DNA of 64,000 nt, taken from Xiphophorus maculatus (taxonomy: Eukaryota > Chordata > Actinopteri > Cyprinodontiformes > Poeciliidae). Each line of letters starts with the position of its first letter. The stretch's first letter is position 1. A program made the position numbers and the translations under genes. Location: assembly GCF_002775205.1 (NCBI RefSeq), contig NC_036445.1, forward strand, positions 30,133,453 to 30,197,452, read 5' to 3'. Below the pieces are notes generated by a model, which was not told the DNA's origin, did no database searches, and was given only the letters and a program-made list of their open reading frames with translations. Of the stretch, positions 23,736 through 36,498 are shown piece after piece.

Positions 23736-26207
23736 ATGGAAACATGATCAGTGGATGCCTTTCCATCCGTTACTAAAACAGGAGGTGAAGTCTGAACTTG
23801 AAAAGTTGACTTCTGAAAATTCTGTTTGCTCCTCTTACATAAAAAAAATACCAACAGAGCAAATTTCGCATCCACCATAAGTATTGTATGGAAGCACATT
23901 TCCACCACTTTGCATGGTATTTTATCAACTTGAGGGATACAGAGTCTGTTATGAGAAACCGGAGCCTCTGTAGTAACGAGACCATTCATGAAAACGTTTG
24001 TTGCTGTTGTTCTGTTTACTTCTACTACACAGATGTGTAGTAATGTCAAAAGAACAATAGATATCATTAATTTGATATAGTTTGAGTTGGGTTTTTTTTT
24101 TGGTTTTTTTGCTTTAAATGATTATGTAAATACTGTGGTGGCACAACCATGACAACCCAGTAGCTAGATCTTATTACATCGTTTATTCATTTCCAAATGA
24201 AATCAACAACCAGTAAGCCCAAAAACATATTCATTTTTTTTTTTTTATAATACCCTCTAGGTATTTAAAGTTTAAATAACTATATTATTTAATTGGGGTC
24301 GGGGGTGTATTGTGGCAGACCACCATACAATGAAACTGCTGCATTTTTGCTCATGGTTGTGGCCCATACAGGCCCATGCCTCTTCTGGATTGTTTAACTC
24401 TGAAATTTCAGGTACAGAAAACTTGCGTTTGATTTTTCTTGATGCCAGCATTTCTTTCCTCCTGAGCTTTGGTATGGAGAACCGGCTCACCGGTGTCTTA
24501 TTGTGTATTTGACATAACTGTAATATTTCCATGCTGCACCAGTGTGGAATATTTTTCCCTTAACACACACACAACCTGTGTCTGTCTGTAAATGTGCATT
24601 TTATTCTCAGTCAAAGAGTGTGTGTCTCCCAACACCAGCTGGATTTGGTCATATGTTTCAGTTACCACTGCTGTAAACCCTGACTTGTGCTTCAGCAGTG
24701 AGATGTTTGTTGAAACACTGGCTGTGTGAAAACAGAGTAGATTCTGTTAGTTCTATTCAAGAAGGAATGATCCTCTCACCTTCATTCCCTGTTTGTTCAT
24801 GAGCGTTTGCCACTCGGTTGCTGTAAAAGTGCGCCAAAATCAGCACAAAGCCCCACAACCTTCTGCTGATTGGGTGGACTGTGAAAACCCTCTGAAGGAG
24901 CGCTGGCTCGTCTTTAAAAGCTTCTGCTGCTGGAAGAGGAGTGGAATCCGGCGTGGATGGGAGTTGGGCCGGAACACCCGGCATGGCATCCTGCACCGTT
25001 CTGGACTGCGTTAAGGCATTTAGGAAAGTCTAAACCTTCACCATTCGTACTTACACGTGCTTAAAAATGACAAAGCTGCACTTTGTTTGTATTGTTTCCA
25101 TATTCTCTCTGAAGCTGCATTTCCATTGCAAATGTGCGCAAAACTGTTCATATTCTGCTAATGTCGAGGGGGGAGAAGAATCACAAATGCGGTCTTTCCA
25201 TTAAATAAAAAATGGAATTAAAATCACACGGGGATAAACTTGTTCACGTGACAAGTCATTAAAACTCATAGCAGTGACTGATGTAAACAGTTACATGAGA
25301 TACATTCATAATTCAGCCATGATGGCGCTAGAACTAATCTATAAGCCATCAGAGAAGATGTCGCGTTGGAGCGACGAGCAGTTAATGCCTGGGAACGGCT
25401 CTCTATGCGGCATTTTGGGGAAATTTTACAGAAGATCTACAGATTCAAAATGTTGGAATGACGCAACTTCTTATGAACAGGGAGATGCTGTGAGAGCTCT
25501 GGTGGAGCCAGCTGTATATTGTCTTAAAAAAACAGAAGAAACCATCATCCTCCTACCACTTCCTGTTGTCTTCTTCGTCATTTTCGCTAGTAGTAACATC
25601 CGGCTGCTGATCACATGACTCGTGTGATGAGGTAAAAAGTGTTTCCACTACAGTTTTGTAAAATACATTTATTTTGATAAGGTTGAAAAACCACCTCATC
25701 CTAGCGGTACAATTTTTTAGTGTAAAACGTGTTTTTCTTTTGTTTGTTTGTTTTAAATTATTTATTTTCATTCAGTAAATTTATTTTTGTAATGTCAATT
25801 TGCGCAATTTTATGGAAACACACCTAATGCTTTTCAGGTTTGGTTCCTCTGAAGCGTTTATGCATGGCAGTTAGTTTGGTCATGTCTGTGAAAACAGCTG
25901 GTGAAATGATTCGGATGGCAAGATTGATTTTTTTGTTGTTTTTTTACAAATTTTTCAAATGGTTTTTAAATATCGCACACATATTTCCACTGATGCAGAG
26001 AATAAATCCTTCTCCGTTGCAAAGCAGAATGTGTTTGGCTTTTTTTGTGGGGGGAGTTTGTGTTACTGATGATGAACTAAACTTTCCCTGAACTGTACAC
26101 TGTTCTTTGACCCCCTCCTCACACATGACCCCTGGTTTTCCTTCCATCCCTGTTTTTTTTTTTTTTCTTCCATTCTTTGTCTTTTAATCTGCCTCTCTCC
26201 TATGCAG

Positions 26208-26295
26208 TGTCCTCTCCACACTCATGCATTCTGCTTTGGTTGATAACTCACTCTGCCCAAAGCTTTCTGAGGCAGACTTTAGAACCGTGATGGAG
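26208..26295 (+). other. Candidate alternative exon of zdhhc3
   Basis: A strong pyrimidine-rich acceptor (CTCTCTCCTATGCAG) ends at 26207 and a good donor GAG|GTAAGC follows at 26296, bounding 88 bases. If it were joined straight to exon 6 (phase 0), a TGA would end the frame after eleven codons. In the one fully open frame it feeds correctly into exon 7b (GGA ATC GAG), but that would need an upstream exon of different phase. It could be a poison cassette, part of an alternative start, or chance. Confidence 0.35.
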
Positions 26296-26950
26296 GTAAG
26301 CTGAGGAGGAGCTCGTCGCTGTAGTCGTCCCGTCGAGCTTAGCGCGCCTCCAGCATGCAGGTTTCAGTCATGGCAGGCCCAATGTGTCTCGGTTCCTCTT
26401 TGTTTTAAGTTCAACCAAACAAATGGGAATGAATGAGTGAGCTTAGTGAGGAAAATATTGCATGTCTCATTTTGATTCTTTTTATTATTTGTGGACGGTT
26501 TTTTTTTTCTCATTTGCAAGCTTTCTTTTTTTTATTATTTTTATTTTTTAATTTTGCTGTTTTGTTTCTCATTCAGAATGTGTTGTAGTCCACTGTTGGT
26601 AGAGGCGCTGCTGTTTCTACTGGCCATCAAGTTAAAACACCAGTTTACACACACGGTTCCTACGCAGTCTGGAAATGCTTGGAATTAAATTTTGACACGT
26701 TTTTATTAATGTGGGGAAAACGTGCTACTTTGATCAAAACTAACAGCTTATCGCTCCTCTCCACTGCCGGGTCATCCATTATTTGACAGGAATGAGCTGA
26801 TCCTGGGATGATTCATGGCTTCAGTGTGTATTCTAATGGTTTGGCACATATTTTGTGGATCTGGACTTGGAAAATGCCAAAAGCATATTTCATACATTTC
26901 CATTGAGTAGGAACATTATGAGACAGTGGTCACTAAATGTACTCTTACCA

Positions 26951-27326
26951 TTAAAGCTGCAGTATATAACTTTTATAAACATTTTTTCTTTTTTTACGTA
27001 TTTTTTAAAACTAGTACCTTGTCATGACATCATAACATGAGACAATCTGTGAAAAAATCATCTCTACCTTCTCCTTGTAGTCCTACTGCCATGTGGGACT
27101 ACGCCTCCAGTCAGAAACCACCAATCAGAGCCAGGAGGAGGAGCTGTAGCCCCTCCTCCTGGCTCTGATTGGTTGTTTTTGACTGAGCAGTGTATTTCTG
27201 CAGATGGTTGTCGGACCATAAGCAGGAGCTTTATTTTTGTCAGATTCTCATGTTATGCTGTCAGGACATGGTGACAGTTTTGACAAATATGTGAAAAACA
27301 TAAAAAGTTACATACTGCATCTTTAA
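26951..27326. mobile_element. Palindromic MITE with terminal inverted repeats
   Basis: The ends TTAAAGCTGCAGTATATAAC and, reversed, TTAAAGATGCAGTATGTAAC form inverted repeats of about 25 bases around a 376-base element. Inside, CCAATCAGAGCCAGGAGGAG at 27121 meets its reverse complement at about 27153-27172, giving a large internal hairpin. There is no coding capacity. Diverged relatives lie near 13146, 41240 and 55300. Confidence 0.8.
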
Positions 27327-27682
27327 GAACTGCTTTTAGAATTATTATAGTGCAAAAAACACCAGTGTTGTTGATCTGGACAGAATGTTCCATTCTATTG
27401 GTCTAGGAAGGTTAAAAGCTTTCAGGAGATATAAAAAAAAAACTGTTCCATGACATCATCTGGCAGCTTCATGATCTGGTTTAAATATCAATGTAGAAAT
27501 ATTGCCAAGCGGTCCACTACATATCAAAGATATTGCACTTCTTGTCAGATTTTCAGGCCAGTACAAACAGGAGAAATGATTTGCAGAAACCAGTACAATT
27601 TACTGTTTTTTTTGTTGTTTTTTTTTAAAGACCTCGAATGCTCCAGCTGTGTTTGCACCGTCGTCAGTCATGTAGCATTAAG

Positions 27683-27704
27683 GTGTGTGTGTGTGTGTGT
27701 GTGA
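27683..27704. repeat. (TG)n microsatellite before zdhhc3 exon 7b
   Basis: About eleven TG units, 40 bases upstream of the long-isoform acceptor at 27743. TG tracts near 3' splice sites can bind CELF or TDP-43 type factors, so length variation might affect exon choice (inference). Confidence 0.75.
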
Positions 27705-27743
27705 GACAGTGCGTGCACATGCTCACTGTGGTGTCGTCCTCAG

Positions 27744-27959
27744 GGAATCGAGCGTCTAAAGGGGGAGACGGGGAGGTGGGGCAAAGTGCCCTGCTGGGAG
27801 GCCATGCAGACGGCGTTCGGGGGCCGGCCCTCCCCGTCCTGGTTCAGCCCCTTCACAGGCCTCAGCTGTCAGAACCGGCCTGTGGACCACGTCCCCGTCC
27901 CGCAGGGGGACATCATTGAGCAGGACATCATAGAGATACCACTCACACCTACTTCATGA
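27744..27959 (+). CDS. zdhhc3: ZDHHC3 alternative last exon (long isoform C-terminus)
   Basis: This exon follows a CCTCAG acceptor and is in phase 0 with the exon 6 donor at 15695, so it can replace exon 7a. It begins GIERLKGE, parallel to GIEQLKKE of exon 7a, and shares the pattern FG...PS...W.SPF, which shows that the two are ancient duplicates. It encodes 71 residues and gives a 336-residue protein. The tail is acidic and proline-rich (GDIIEQDIIEIPLTPTS) and lacks the hydrophobic YVV end of the short form. Human ZDHHC3 also has two C-terminal forms, so this is probably conserved alternative splicing. Codon usage is much more GC-rich than in exon 7a. Confidence 0.85.
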   Translation, partial: GIERLKGETGRWGKVPCWEAMQTAFGGRPSPSWFSPFTGLSCQNRPVDHVPVPQGDIIEQDIIEIPLTPTS

Positions 27960-28378
27960 CGACCAAGGCTTAGACAAGGGACTGTGTTTTTTTTTCTATT
28001 TCATTTTTTTGAAAATAGAAATGATACTGTCTACAATATGAACTTATTTCATGTGTTTTTGATTGAATGTGTTTTCCCTGTTAAGGTGTTGGGAGGCTGT
28101 ACTTACTAAACCAGAAATATTTTTCTACTTAGGGGGATAAGGGTTTGTTTTTGAGCAGAGTTGTGTAGTGTACTTATGAGCAGTCAGTATCCTACCACTG
28201 CAATCTGAGGTTCCAAAATTACTCAGGATTTTTCTGGTGGTTGAGTCAGTCATGGTAATCAGGACTGCTGCTGCACTACAAAAACACAGAGTCTGGTTTG
28301 GTCTGGTTTCTAGTGCAAATATCTCTAGACTTGAAATGAGATCAAAATAACTTACTAGTAACTTTTCATCAATATTAA

Positions 28379-28726
28379 CCCTCTATGGCATGGCGTTGCC
28401 CTCAGGCAACAAACCACATAGCTGTACCTCACATTGCTCCTTTATTTTATTTTTTGGGGGGCATGATTTTTGACATATTTTTGTCCAAAAAATAGTTCTT
28501 TTATGAATATAGTTTTTGTTTGATTTGTATTTCATTTCTCATAATCAGTGTAGACAATCTTGGTGTTCTAGACCAATGTTACCCTGAGGCAACAAACCCA
28601 AATCTGGTTCCAGGAGGTGTCAGAGTCCGATTTTATGATTGACATGTAATTAGGGACCACCAAGCTCCCAAAGAATGCAGGAAAATATTTCTTCCCCACA
28701 AAAATAAAAAGTCATGCCATAGAGGG
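28379..28726. mobile_element. piggyBac-type MITE
   Basis: A 348-base element flanked on both sides by TTAA (28375-28378 and 28727-28730), the target duplication of the piggyBac superfamily. Its ends CCCTCTATGGCATGGC and, reversed, CCCTCTATGGCATGAC form a near-perfect 16-base inverted repeat. Two internal copies of a TGAGGCAACAAAC-like or TCAGGCAACAAAC-like motif occur at 28410 and 28585. There is no transposase. It lies 420 bases after the zdhhc3 long-isoform stop. Confidence 0.88.
28703..28708 (+). promoter_or_regulatory. Candidate poly(A) signal for long zdhhc3 transcript
   Basis: The first canonical AATAAA that I see downstream of the stop at 27959. It sits within the piggyBac-type MITE, near that element's right end. 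Confidence 0.45.
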
Positions 28727-28730
28727 TTAA

Positions 28731-30032
28731 GGAATTATTTACTTAAACAGGCTCATATCTTACTGAAGAAGTACTGGATCCACTGGCAGATTTTTTTCAC
28801 TTTTAACATGGGAAAAATATCTTATAAGTGAAATAATTTGCTGGTGGAACAGGGAAAACTGAGCGAGCGAAGCGTCTGAGACATCCAATTATTGTTGCAG
28901 AGCGAACATAAACGGACAGCATGCCGGACAGTTGGCGGCGCTTCACCAGAACAAATCTGCTCGATTCATCTGGAAACTGGTTAACTTGCTCAGACCAAAG
29001 AAATTGACCCAAATTACTACAAACCAAATGTTTTCCTCAAGCATCAATCTAAGTGGAGTTGCAATCATACTGCTAAATAACAGTAGATCCCTGTAATCTA
29101 CTGGACTGTCACTTATTTCTGAAATAAGACAAAAAAAGCCACAGTACTGAAAACAGTTTCTTATCATGTGCCTTATCCTTAATTATGACTAATCTGAGTG
29201 GATTCACTTCAGCATCTGATCTCTGTTCGTTGGAGTGTGTCACGCCTTCTGTTTATGAAATCTTAGAAACATACCTGGAACTGATTGGTTAGATGAAATA
29301 ATGTTAATTAAATGGTGAATGGGTTCTGGATACTATAGAACTATGCATAATTAGGCCTGTCGCGATAAACGATAAATCGATTACTCGTACGATAAATTAC
29401 AACTATCGACGTCATTTTAATTATCGGCATTATCGTCTCTTCCGGCCTCTGTTTTGTTGTGTGATTTCATTTCTTAATGAATATATACAGATATTTATAT
29501 TCTCTGTTCTTCTGAAGCTGTTTTATATGACTAATAAAATTAATTACAAAATAAAACTGCTTCTTCAGACAAACTTGAATTTTGGGGAAAAAAGAGAAAA
29601 GTATATGAAACAGAAGGTTTGAACTTAAAAAAAATTTCTGTCTGATCAACGTTTATCTTTTTACTCTGTGCAAAGGTTAAGAACAACAGTGTGGCAGTGA
29701 GCTCATGTTATTTAATACCTGCAGATTTAAGTGAGGGACGTTTGTTGAGACTTTGTGATTTTCTCATGTCTTCCACAGTGCTATGCATAAAGCCACCACA
29801 AGGTGGAGTGAAAACATGAACAAAGCAAGCATTTTGTAGAACTTTCTCATACCTGAACAAAATAAACTCATACGTGAACTTTTTGTGAATTGTAGTTTTT
29901 CAGTTTCCTGCAGCCTGGATTCCTGGATGAAATCTGTTTCTAAAGCCAAGGATGACGTATCCCTAATAGGAACAAGTTAAACTGTTAAGAAAAAAAACTC
30001 ATCACAAGCTAATAATACAACCAAAGTATGAA
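28731..30032. other. Convergent spacer between zdhhc3 and tmem42
   Basis: No gene seen. A GGCCTGTCGCGATAAACGAT stretch at 29347-29440 with several ATCG/CGAT repeats is a typical fragment of a fish hAT-like repeat. The remainder is AT-rich. Confidence 0.55.
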
Positions 30033-30044
30033 TTTATTTTTATT
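30033..30044 (-). promoter_or_regulatory. Candidate tmem42 poly(A) signals
   Basis: Two overlapping minus-strand AATAAA hexamers (TTTATT on the plus strand at 30033-30038 and 30039-30044). They would give tmem42 a 3' UTR of about 680 bases. Confidence 0.5.
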
Positions 30045-30432
30045 CTAAACGATTTAATAATTACAAGTATTCACTGATTAGAGGCATCAGCCACAACCTG
30101 ACAAGTCCAAGTCAACAGGAAATATAATCTAATTTTACTGATCAGGATTTAAAGGGCTTTTACAAGTTTCTGATTGGTAACTTATCAGTCACCCAGCTCA
30201 AGTTCTAAAACCGTATTTCCACTGAGCTGTAGAACACTGGTCGGAACGGTTCTGTACGACATTTTGTCTGTTTCCACTGTAACAGACAATGGAAACAGAA
30301 GGTCCTATAGACCTAGAGCCTTCAGTTCTAGGTCTGTGGGTCTTCAGACAACTGTACGGAGCTAACTAGCATCATACAACACAGTTCATTGATTGGGAGA
30401 CAGAAGGACATCATTGCTTGTCTCATACTAGT

Positions 30433-30462
30433 GCATGAGACATACACTAGCATGTCTCATGC
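30433..30462 (-). repeat. 11-bp hairpin in tmem42 3' UTR
   Basis: GCATGAGACAT at 30433-30443 pairs exactly with 30452-30462 across an eight-base loop, within a cluster of related CTAG- and GAGACA-containing dyads (30415-30480). Confidence 0.6.
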
Positions 30463-30714
30463 TAGAGACTAGAGACATTCCTTACCATTCCTACCGTACA
30501 GCTCAGTCCAAACAAGAGATAAAACATGACAGGCCTGCTTTTGGGGCCCACTGCAGTCACTGGTACCAGTCAGCCTCTTGGAAAACAAGTCTTCTAAAAA
30601 CCACTGAAAACCAATTCTAAGTGTTGAATGCTTCCTGGCTTGTCTCGCTTTGTCCAACAATATGTGCAATTTAAAGTGCAGTGAGAAGTTCGACAAATGT
30701 CTCTCCCTGATCCA

Positions 30715-32116
30715 TCACTTGTCCTTTTTCTCGGCCTCTTGTGGGGACGTTTGAGGAGTCGCACTGTGCATCACCAGCAGTCCACAGAGAGTGAGAGAGA
30801 TGCCCATCCACCAGAGGGTGCTGTGAGTCTCACCAAAGATGAGCCTCCCAATGACAGCCTGGACACACCAACAGGGATGCAACAGGAATGTGAAGGTTTC
30901 CCAAACAGAAACTTTGAGCCTATGAGCTTCTGGCTAACGCTTACAGAGGAGATGAAGTTGGAGGCGGTGGTGGTGACAGTGACCCCTGCTGAAGAAGAGC
31001 CGTGACGGAGAGCCTTGGAGAACATTGTCCACATTAAAGTGTTACAACTGAGTAGCAGGACTCCACACAACAGCCGAAGGGGAACATGGAGCTGAGAACA
31101 GAGCGACTGTTAGCTACTTACGTAGAGTCCTACTTAGAATCACAAGTCAAACATTAAAGACAGTTTTTTTAATACACAGTTTATTGTTTTTGATACCTTT
31201 ACACTGTATAAAAATTGAGAAGTGGGTGATTTTACTGTAGTTGAGCTGTCTGAAACAAACTGGATAGATTCCAATTTGAAAACTGCAATAGTTTGACTAA
31301 ATTATTCTGAAATGAAGAGGGACTCTTTAACAACGTAACACCAACAAAATGAAAATTAGAATTCACATTTATGTATTTGAAAAAATATATTTTTGATACA
31401 AATATATGAGTGCTTTTATATATTTATATTATAAATGACTGCATCAATGCAAAATGAAATAGAGGGAATCCGCATGTGGGACTACTAAAGTGTTGAAGAC
31501 GCTCAGACTAAAACAATCTGTTGGCTCTGGTGTCTCATCTTCCTCTGATTCTCCATAAATCCTCTGTGTTTTACCTGAAGGCAGCAGTTTTCTCTGTTGC
31601 TTGTACATCTTTTCCCATCCAGTTATTTTTGTGTTAATAATTGGATTCTGCACTCTGAAAGTTTCCTCAGCAACATTTTCCTTCTTTGCAGTTTGTCGGC
31701 TGCCATGACGCTTTGGTTGAAACGTTCAGAAAATTGTAATTTTGCGTTTTCATAAGCCATAGTAAAAACGTTTAGATAATAATCTAACTTTTTTTTTGTA
31801 CCGAATAACTGAAATAATGTTCTAATTTTATTTGGGTAAAACTGTAGATAAAATGTTTGACAAATGTAAAGATATGCGCCGCAGCTTCAACCTTCACACT
31901 GGAACAACCAGTTTTATTCAAGGAAGGAACCCGGAAGGTTTAAAAGGCTGTTACCCAGTCACACCGTGTGGCTCCGCCGGGACTCTGAGTCCAGCCGCTC
32001 AGGCCGGACTCACACATCTCCCTCAGGTAGTCTGCGCCGAGGGTTAGCTTCGCAGACAGAGAGCCAGCAGCGGCCAGAAAGCCCGCTGACAGCGCGTAAA
32101 CAGAGCTGAACTCCAT
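30715..32116 (-). CDS. tmem42: Transmembrane protein 42
   Basis: A small multi-pass membrane protein of the drug/metabolite-transporter-like (EamA) type, of unknown function. Exons read 32116-31955, 31091-30945 and 30858-30715, all joining in phase 0 to give 150 residues; the human protein has about 159. The first exon gives SAKLTLGADYLREM, matching the family's SAKLAFG region. The second gives NTLMWTMFSKAL and VTVTTTASNFISS. The third gives LIFGETHSTLWWMGISLTLC, the most conserved part. The start is the first ATG after an in-frame stop. The exon 1 donor chosen (GTAACA at 31954) keeps the frame; a stronger-looking GTGAGT at 32013 would break it. The protein ends KKDK, a dilysine form that could retrieve it to the ER. 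Confidence 0.88.
31092..31954 (-). other. tmem42 intron 1
   Basis: AT-rich intron with no coding content seen. Shadow ORFs at 31444-31653 and 31832-32047 have no support. Confidence 0.5.
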
Positions 32117-32261
32117 CTTTGAAATAAGCCGACAGATGAATCCGGCTGCACGCGCTGGACAGTTTCACAATAAAAGCATGCCAACAGATTGTCATTTTGA
32201 GACCGTGTATCACGGCGGAGCTCCATGGAAAGCCAAAAGTGTCACAAAATGTCACTTTTAC

Positions 32262-32267
32262 CACGTG
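32262..32267 (-). promoter_or_regulatory. E-box upstream of tmem42
   Basis: CACGTG, within GTCACGTGG on the minus strand, lies about 146 bases before the tmem42 ATG. USF, MYC and TFEB family factors bind such sites. Use here is inferred from position. Confidence 0.35.
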
Positions 32268-33080
32268 ACTGGGCAAAAATGTCACGCAAAAATACTTTCG
32301 ATAGAGCTCCTCATGATACCCAGAAACCTATGATATGAAACAGAGACCACACACACTCTGCAACTTATGGACTCCTAACTGTTTTAAGGAGACATCAACA
32401 ATTTGACCAAGGACAGAAAGATAATACATAAACTTGTCAAACTTGGAAAGCCAATAATTAGATTACAGTTTATCAGTATTAATGGATTAGATTTACTACA
32501 CAAAAAATGCACAATTTTTTAAGACTACATTTAACAAAACACAATTCATTCCAGTGTGGTAAGTGGCATTATAATTTACAAGAAGAAAGATCCAACAAAA
32601 TTAATATCAACATTTCTGGGTATCTTCTCCTACCAATGTAATGGAATGCGTTTCGTTATATTGAGGTTGTATCTATCAACAACTCTATAAATCAGATTTT
32701 AAACTCAATGGGATAATGAACATGAAACCATACATTGTGCTTTGTTTTGTTTTTTGTTAGTCTGCAAAAAGCGTTGGACTCCACACACATATCTGAAAAT
32801 AAAAAAGTAGAATAGCTTACAAAATTAATATAATTTTAAAATTATCATTACATAAATAAGTGCATAGATATCTACACTAAGCCAAACACAAACTCCATCT
32901 GCTAAAACTTTCTTTGGACAAAGTTGAAAAGTCACACGCAGCAATAAAGATTGATTGATCAATATGTAGAATTGCACGTACTATTCTTAATCAAGATTAT
33001 TGACAAAAACAAACGCATTAAAATATAATTTTATAATAATGAATGATTATATTTTGAAAGCGTCACTAGTTTTCCGTATT
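32268..33080. other. Head-to-head spacer tmem42 / kiaa1143
   Basis: AT-rich, with no exon seen on either strand. KIF15 lies between these genes in human, but there is no room for it here. Confidence 0.55.
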
Positions 33081-33213
33081 CCGGGTTTTTCACATTGCGG
33101 CGATGTTTTGCACCAATCACAGCAGCTCCTGTAGTCACGTTCATGTTTTGGTGCATTAGCCTTGGCTGTTTGGTTAGCCCGTTAGCTGAGCTTCTGTTGT
33201 AGATCATTTAACG
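33081..33213 (+). promoter_or_regulatory. Candidate kiaa1143 promoter
   Basis: TTCCG-type ETS-like sites lie at 33072-33084 (TTTCCGTATTCCGGG), and a CCAAT box at 33113-33117 is about 100 bases before the ATG. The sequence is less AT-rich than its surroundings, with scattered CpG. There is no TATA box, which fits a housekeeping promoter. Confidence 0.4.
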
Positions 33214-35263
<2,050 letters not shown>

Positions 35264-35895
35264 TGATGTTAAGGAGTTAAATGTTGTCATGTTTGGTCTG
35301 AAAGGACGTCTCTATTCTCCTTTGTTTGCTGCTCATAAATCTCCAGCTGAACTGGTCCCGTCTGGACCGGCGACCATTTCTGACAAAATCCACAAACACT
35401 TTCATCTGTATCCGGTACCGCTCTGACGTCTCCAGCAACTCCTCTACTCTTTCTGTTGCTTGTAAAAAGCCAGACTCCTGAGTTTTTTCAGCGTTTTTAA
35501 ATCTCTCCATTGTTCATTTTGTGTAATGACTTTTTTTTTTTTTTTCCACTTTAGACAAGTGGACAAGAATTATCCTTGGCAGCTGTCCTCAGATTGTTAA
35601 AGACCTGACCGAACCGTAGAGACGGATCAGCCCGCTGGTCCGTCTACTGCCATGACTCTAACTTCACTAGAAATACCAGCATCACTGCTCCAGGTTCTAA
35701 CTGGGTCTAAACCTTCTGAAATCAGCACCACTGAAAAAAGAAGGAAAACTGGGACATCGATGAGATATAAAAGCATATTTAGAAACCCAGCACAGCGCTG
35801 CCTGTAGCTCACCGTGTCAGGAGTCCCGTCTGTCTGTACAGACATTCTGTGTGTTACAGCAGCAGAACGCCATGGAGGACCAAACCTCAGTTACA

Positions 35896-35901
35896 AATAA
35901 A
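35896..35901 (+). promoter_or_regulatory. Candidate kiaa1143 poly(A) signal
   Basis: AATAAA 667 bases after the stop codon, the first canonical hexamer seen. Transcription here converges with stt3b, whose own signal is near 36479. Confidence 0.5.
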
Positions 35902-36478
35902 ATCTGAAATATATAAATGGCCCAATAAATAAATCAATACACTTAAATTGCACCAATGAATTTACTAAAAAAGAATTTTACCTCATTTATTAATTCACTA
36001 TCCAATAATTATTACAATCATTTTTCATAAGTGCTGCTTCATACTGTCTGATGTTAGTTGGCTATGAGTTCTGTGGTGGAATATTTTATTACCTGACAAT
36101 ATAATATGAATATGACCCGTTAATGTAATTTTTCATCACAATCCCCTCCGGATCATAAAATATGTAATTTTTATGTCAATCTGATCAATTTTTCTGGTGG
36201 TTCTTTGCAGTAGTGTCCTCCAGTTTTTTTCTTGTCACGTTTCCATTTCTTGCTTGAGGAGTAATTTTAAATTATTTAAACTTATATTTGATATATTTAA
36301 AAAAAAAAAAAACAGGGCTGAAAAGCAGGTCAATTTAAGATAAAAATGAGTTTTTTGCATTTTTTTCCCCTCATCTTCCCTCTAACTTTGAGGTCACCAC
36401 AGCGCCCCCTTATGGGCCCCACTTTGAAACACACCAGATCAATTCACACTGTCCAAGAAAAACAAGTGTTAAAGAAAC

Positions 36479-36498
36479 TTTATTTGAACCTCTTTATT
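36479..36498 (-). promoter_or_regulatory. Candidate stt3b poly(A) signals
   Basis: Two minus-strand AATAAA hexamers (plus-strand TTTATT at 36479-36484 and 36493-36498) about 840 bases beyond the stt3b stop. The 3' UTR would thus run 37326 to about 36460. Plus-strand ORFs at 36545-36960 are shadows within this UTR. Confidence 0.5.

Larger units (their letters stand above)
20388..27743 (+). other. Region between the two zdhhc3 last exons
   Basis: The first part is 3' UTR of the short transcript; all of it is intron for the long one. It holds several repeats and two unassigned exon-like stretches (near 22608 and 26208), listed separately. A GGTAGGCGATAGAC...GATAAATGCCCAGCCCC stretch at 23038-23417 resembles a hAT-type MITE, and a similar one lies at 52240-52660. 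A T-rich and TATA-like filler makes up the rest. Confidence 0.45.

Noticed and set aside
27638-27919. 93-codon open frame over the zdhhc3 exon 7b region
   Set aside because: It runs in another frame through the TG repeat and exon 7b. The exon 7b frame used here continues the DHHC protein.
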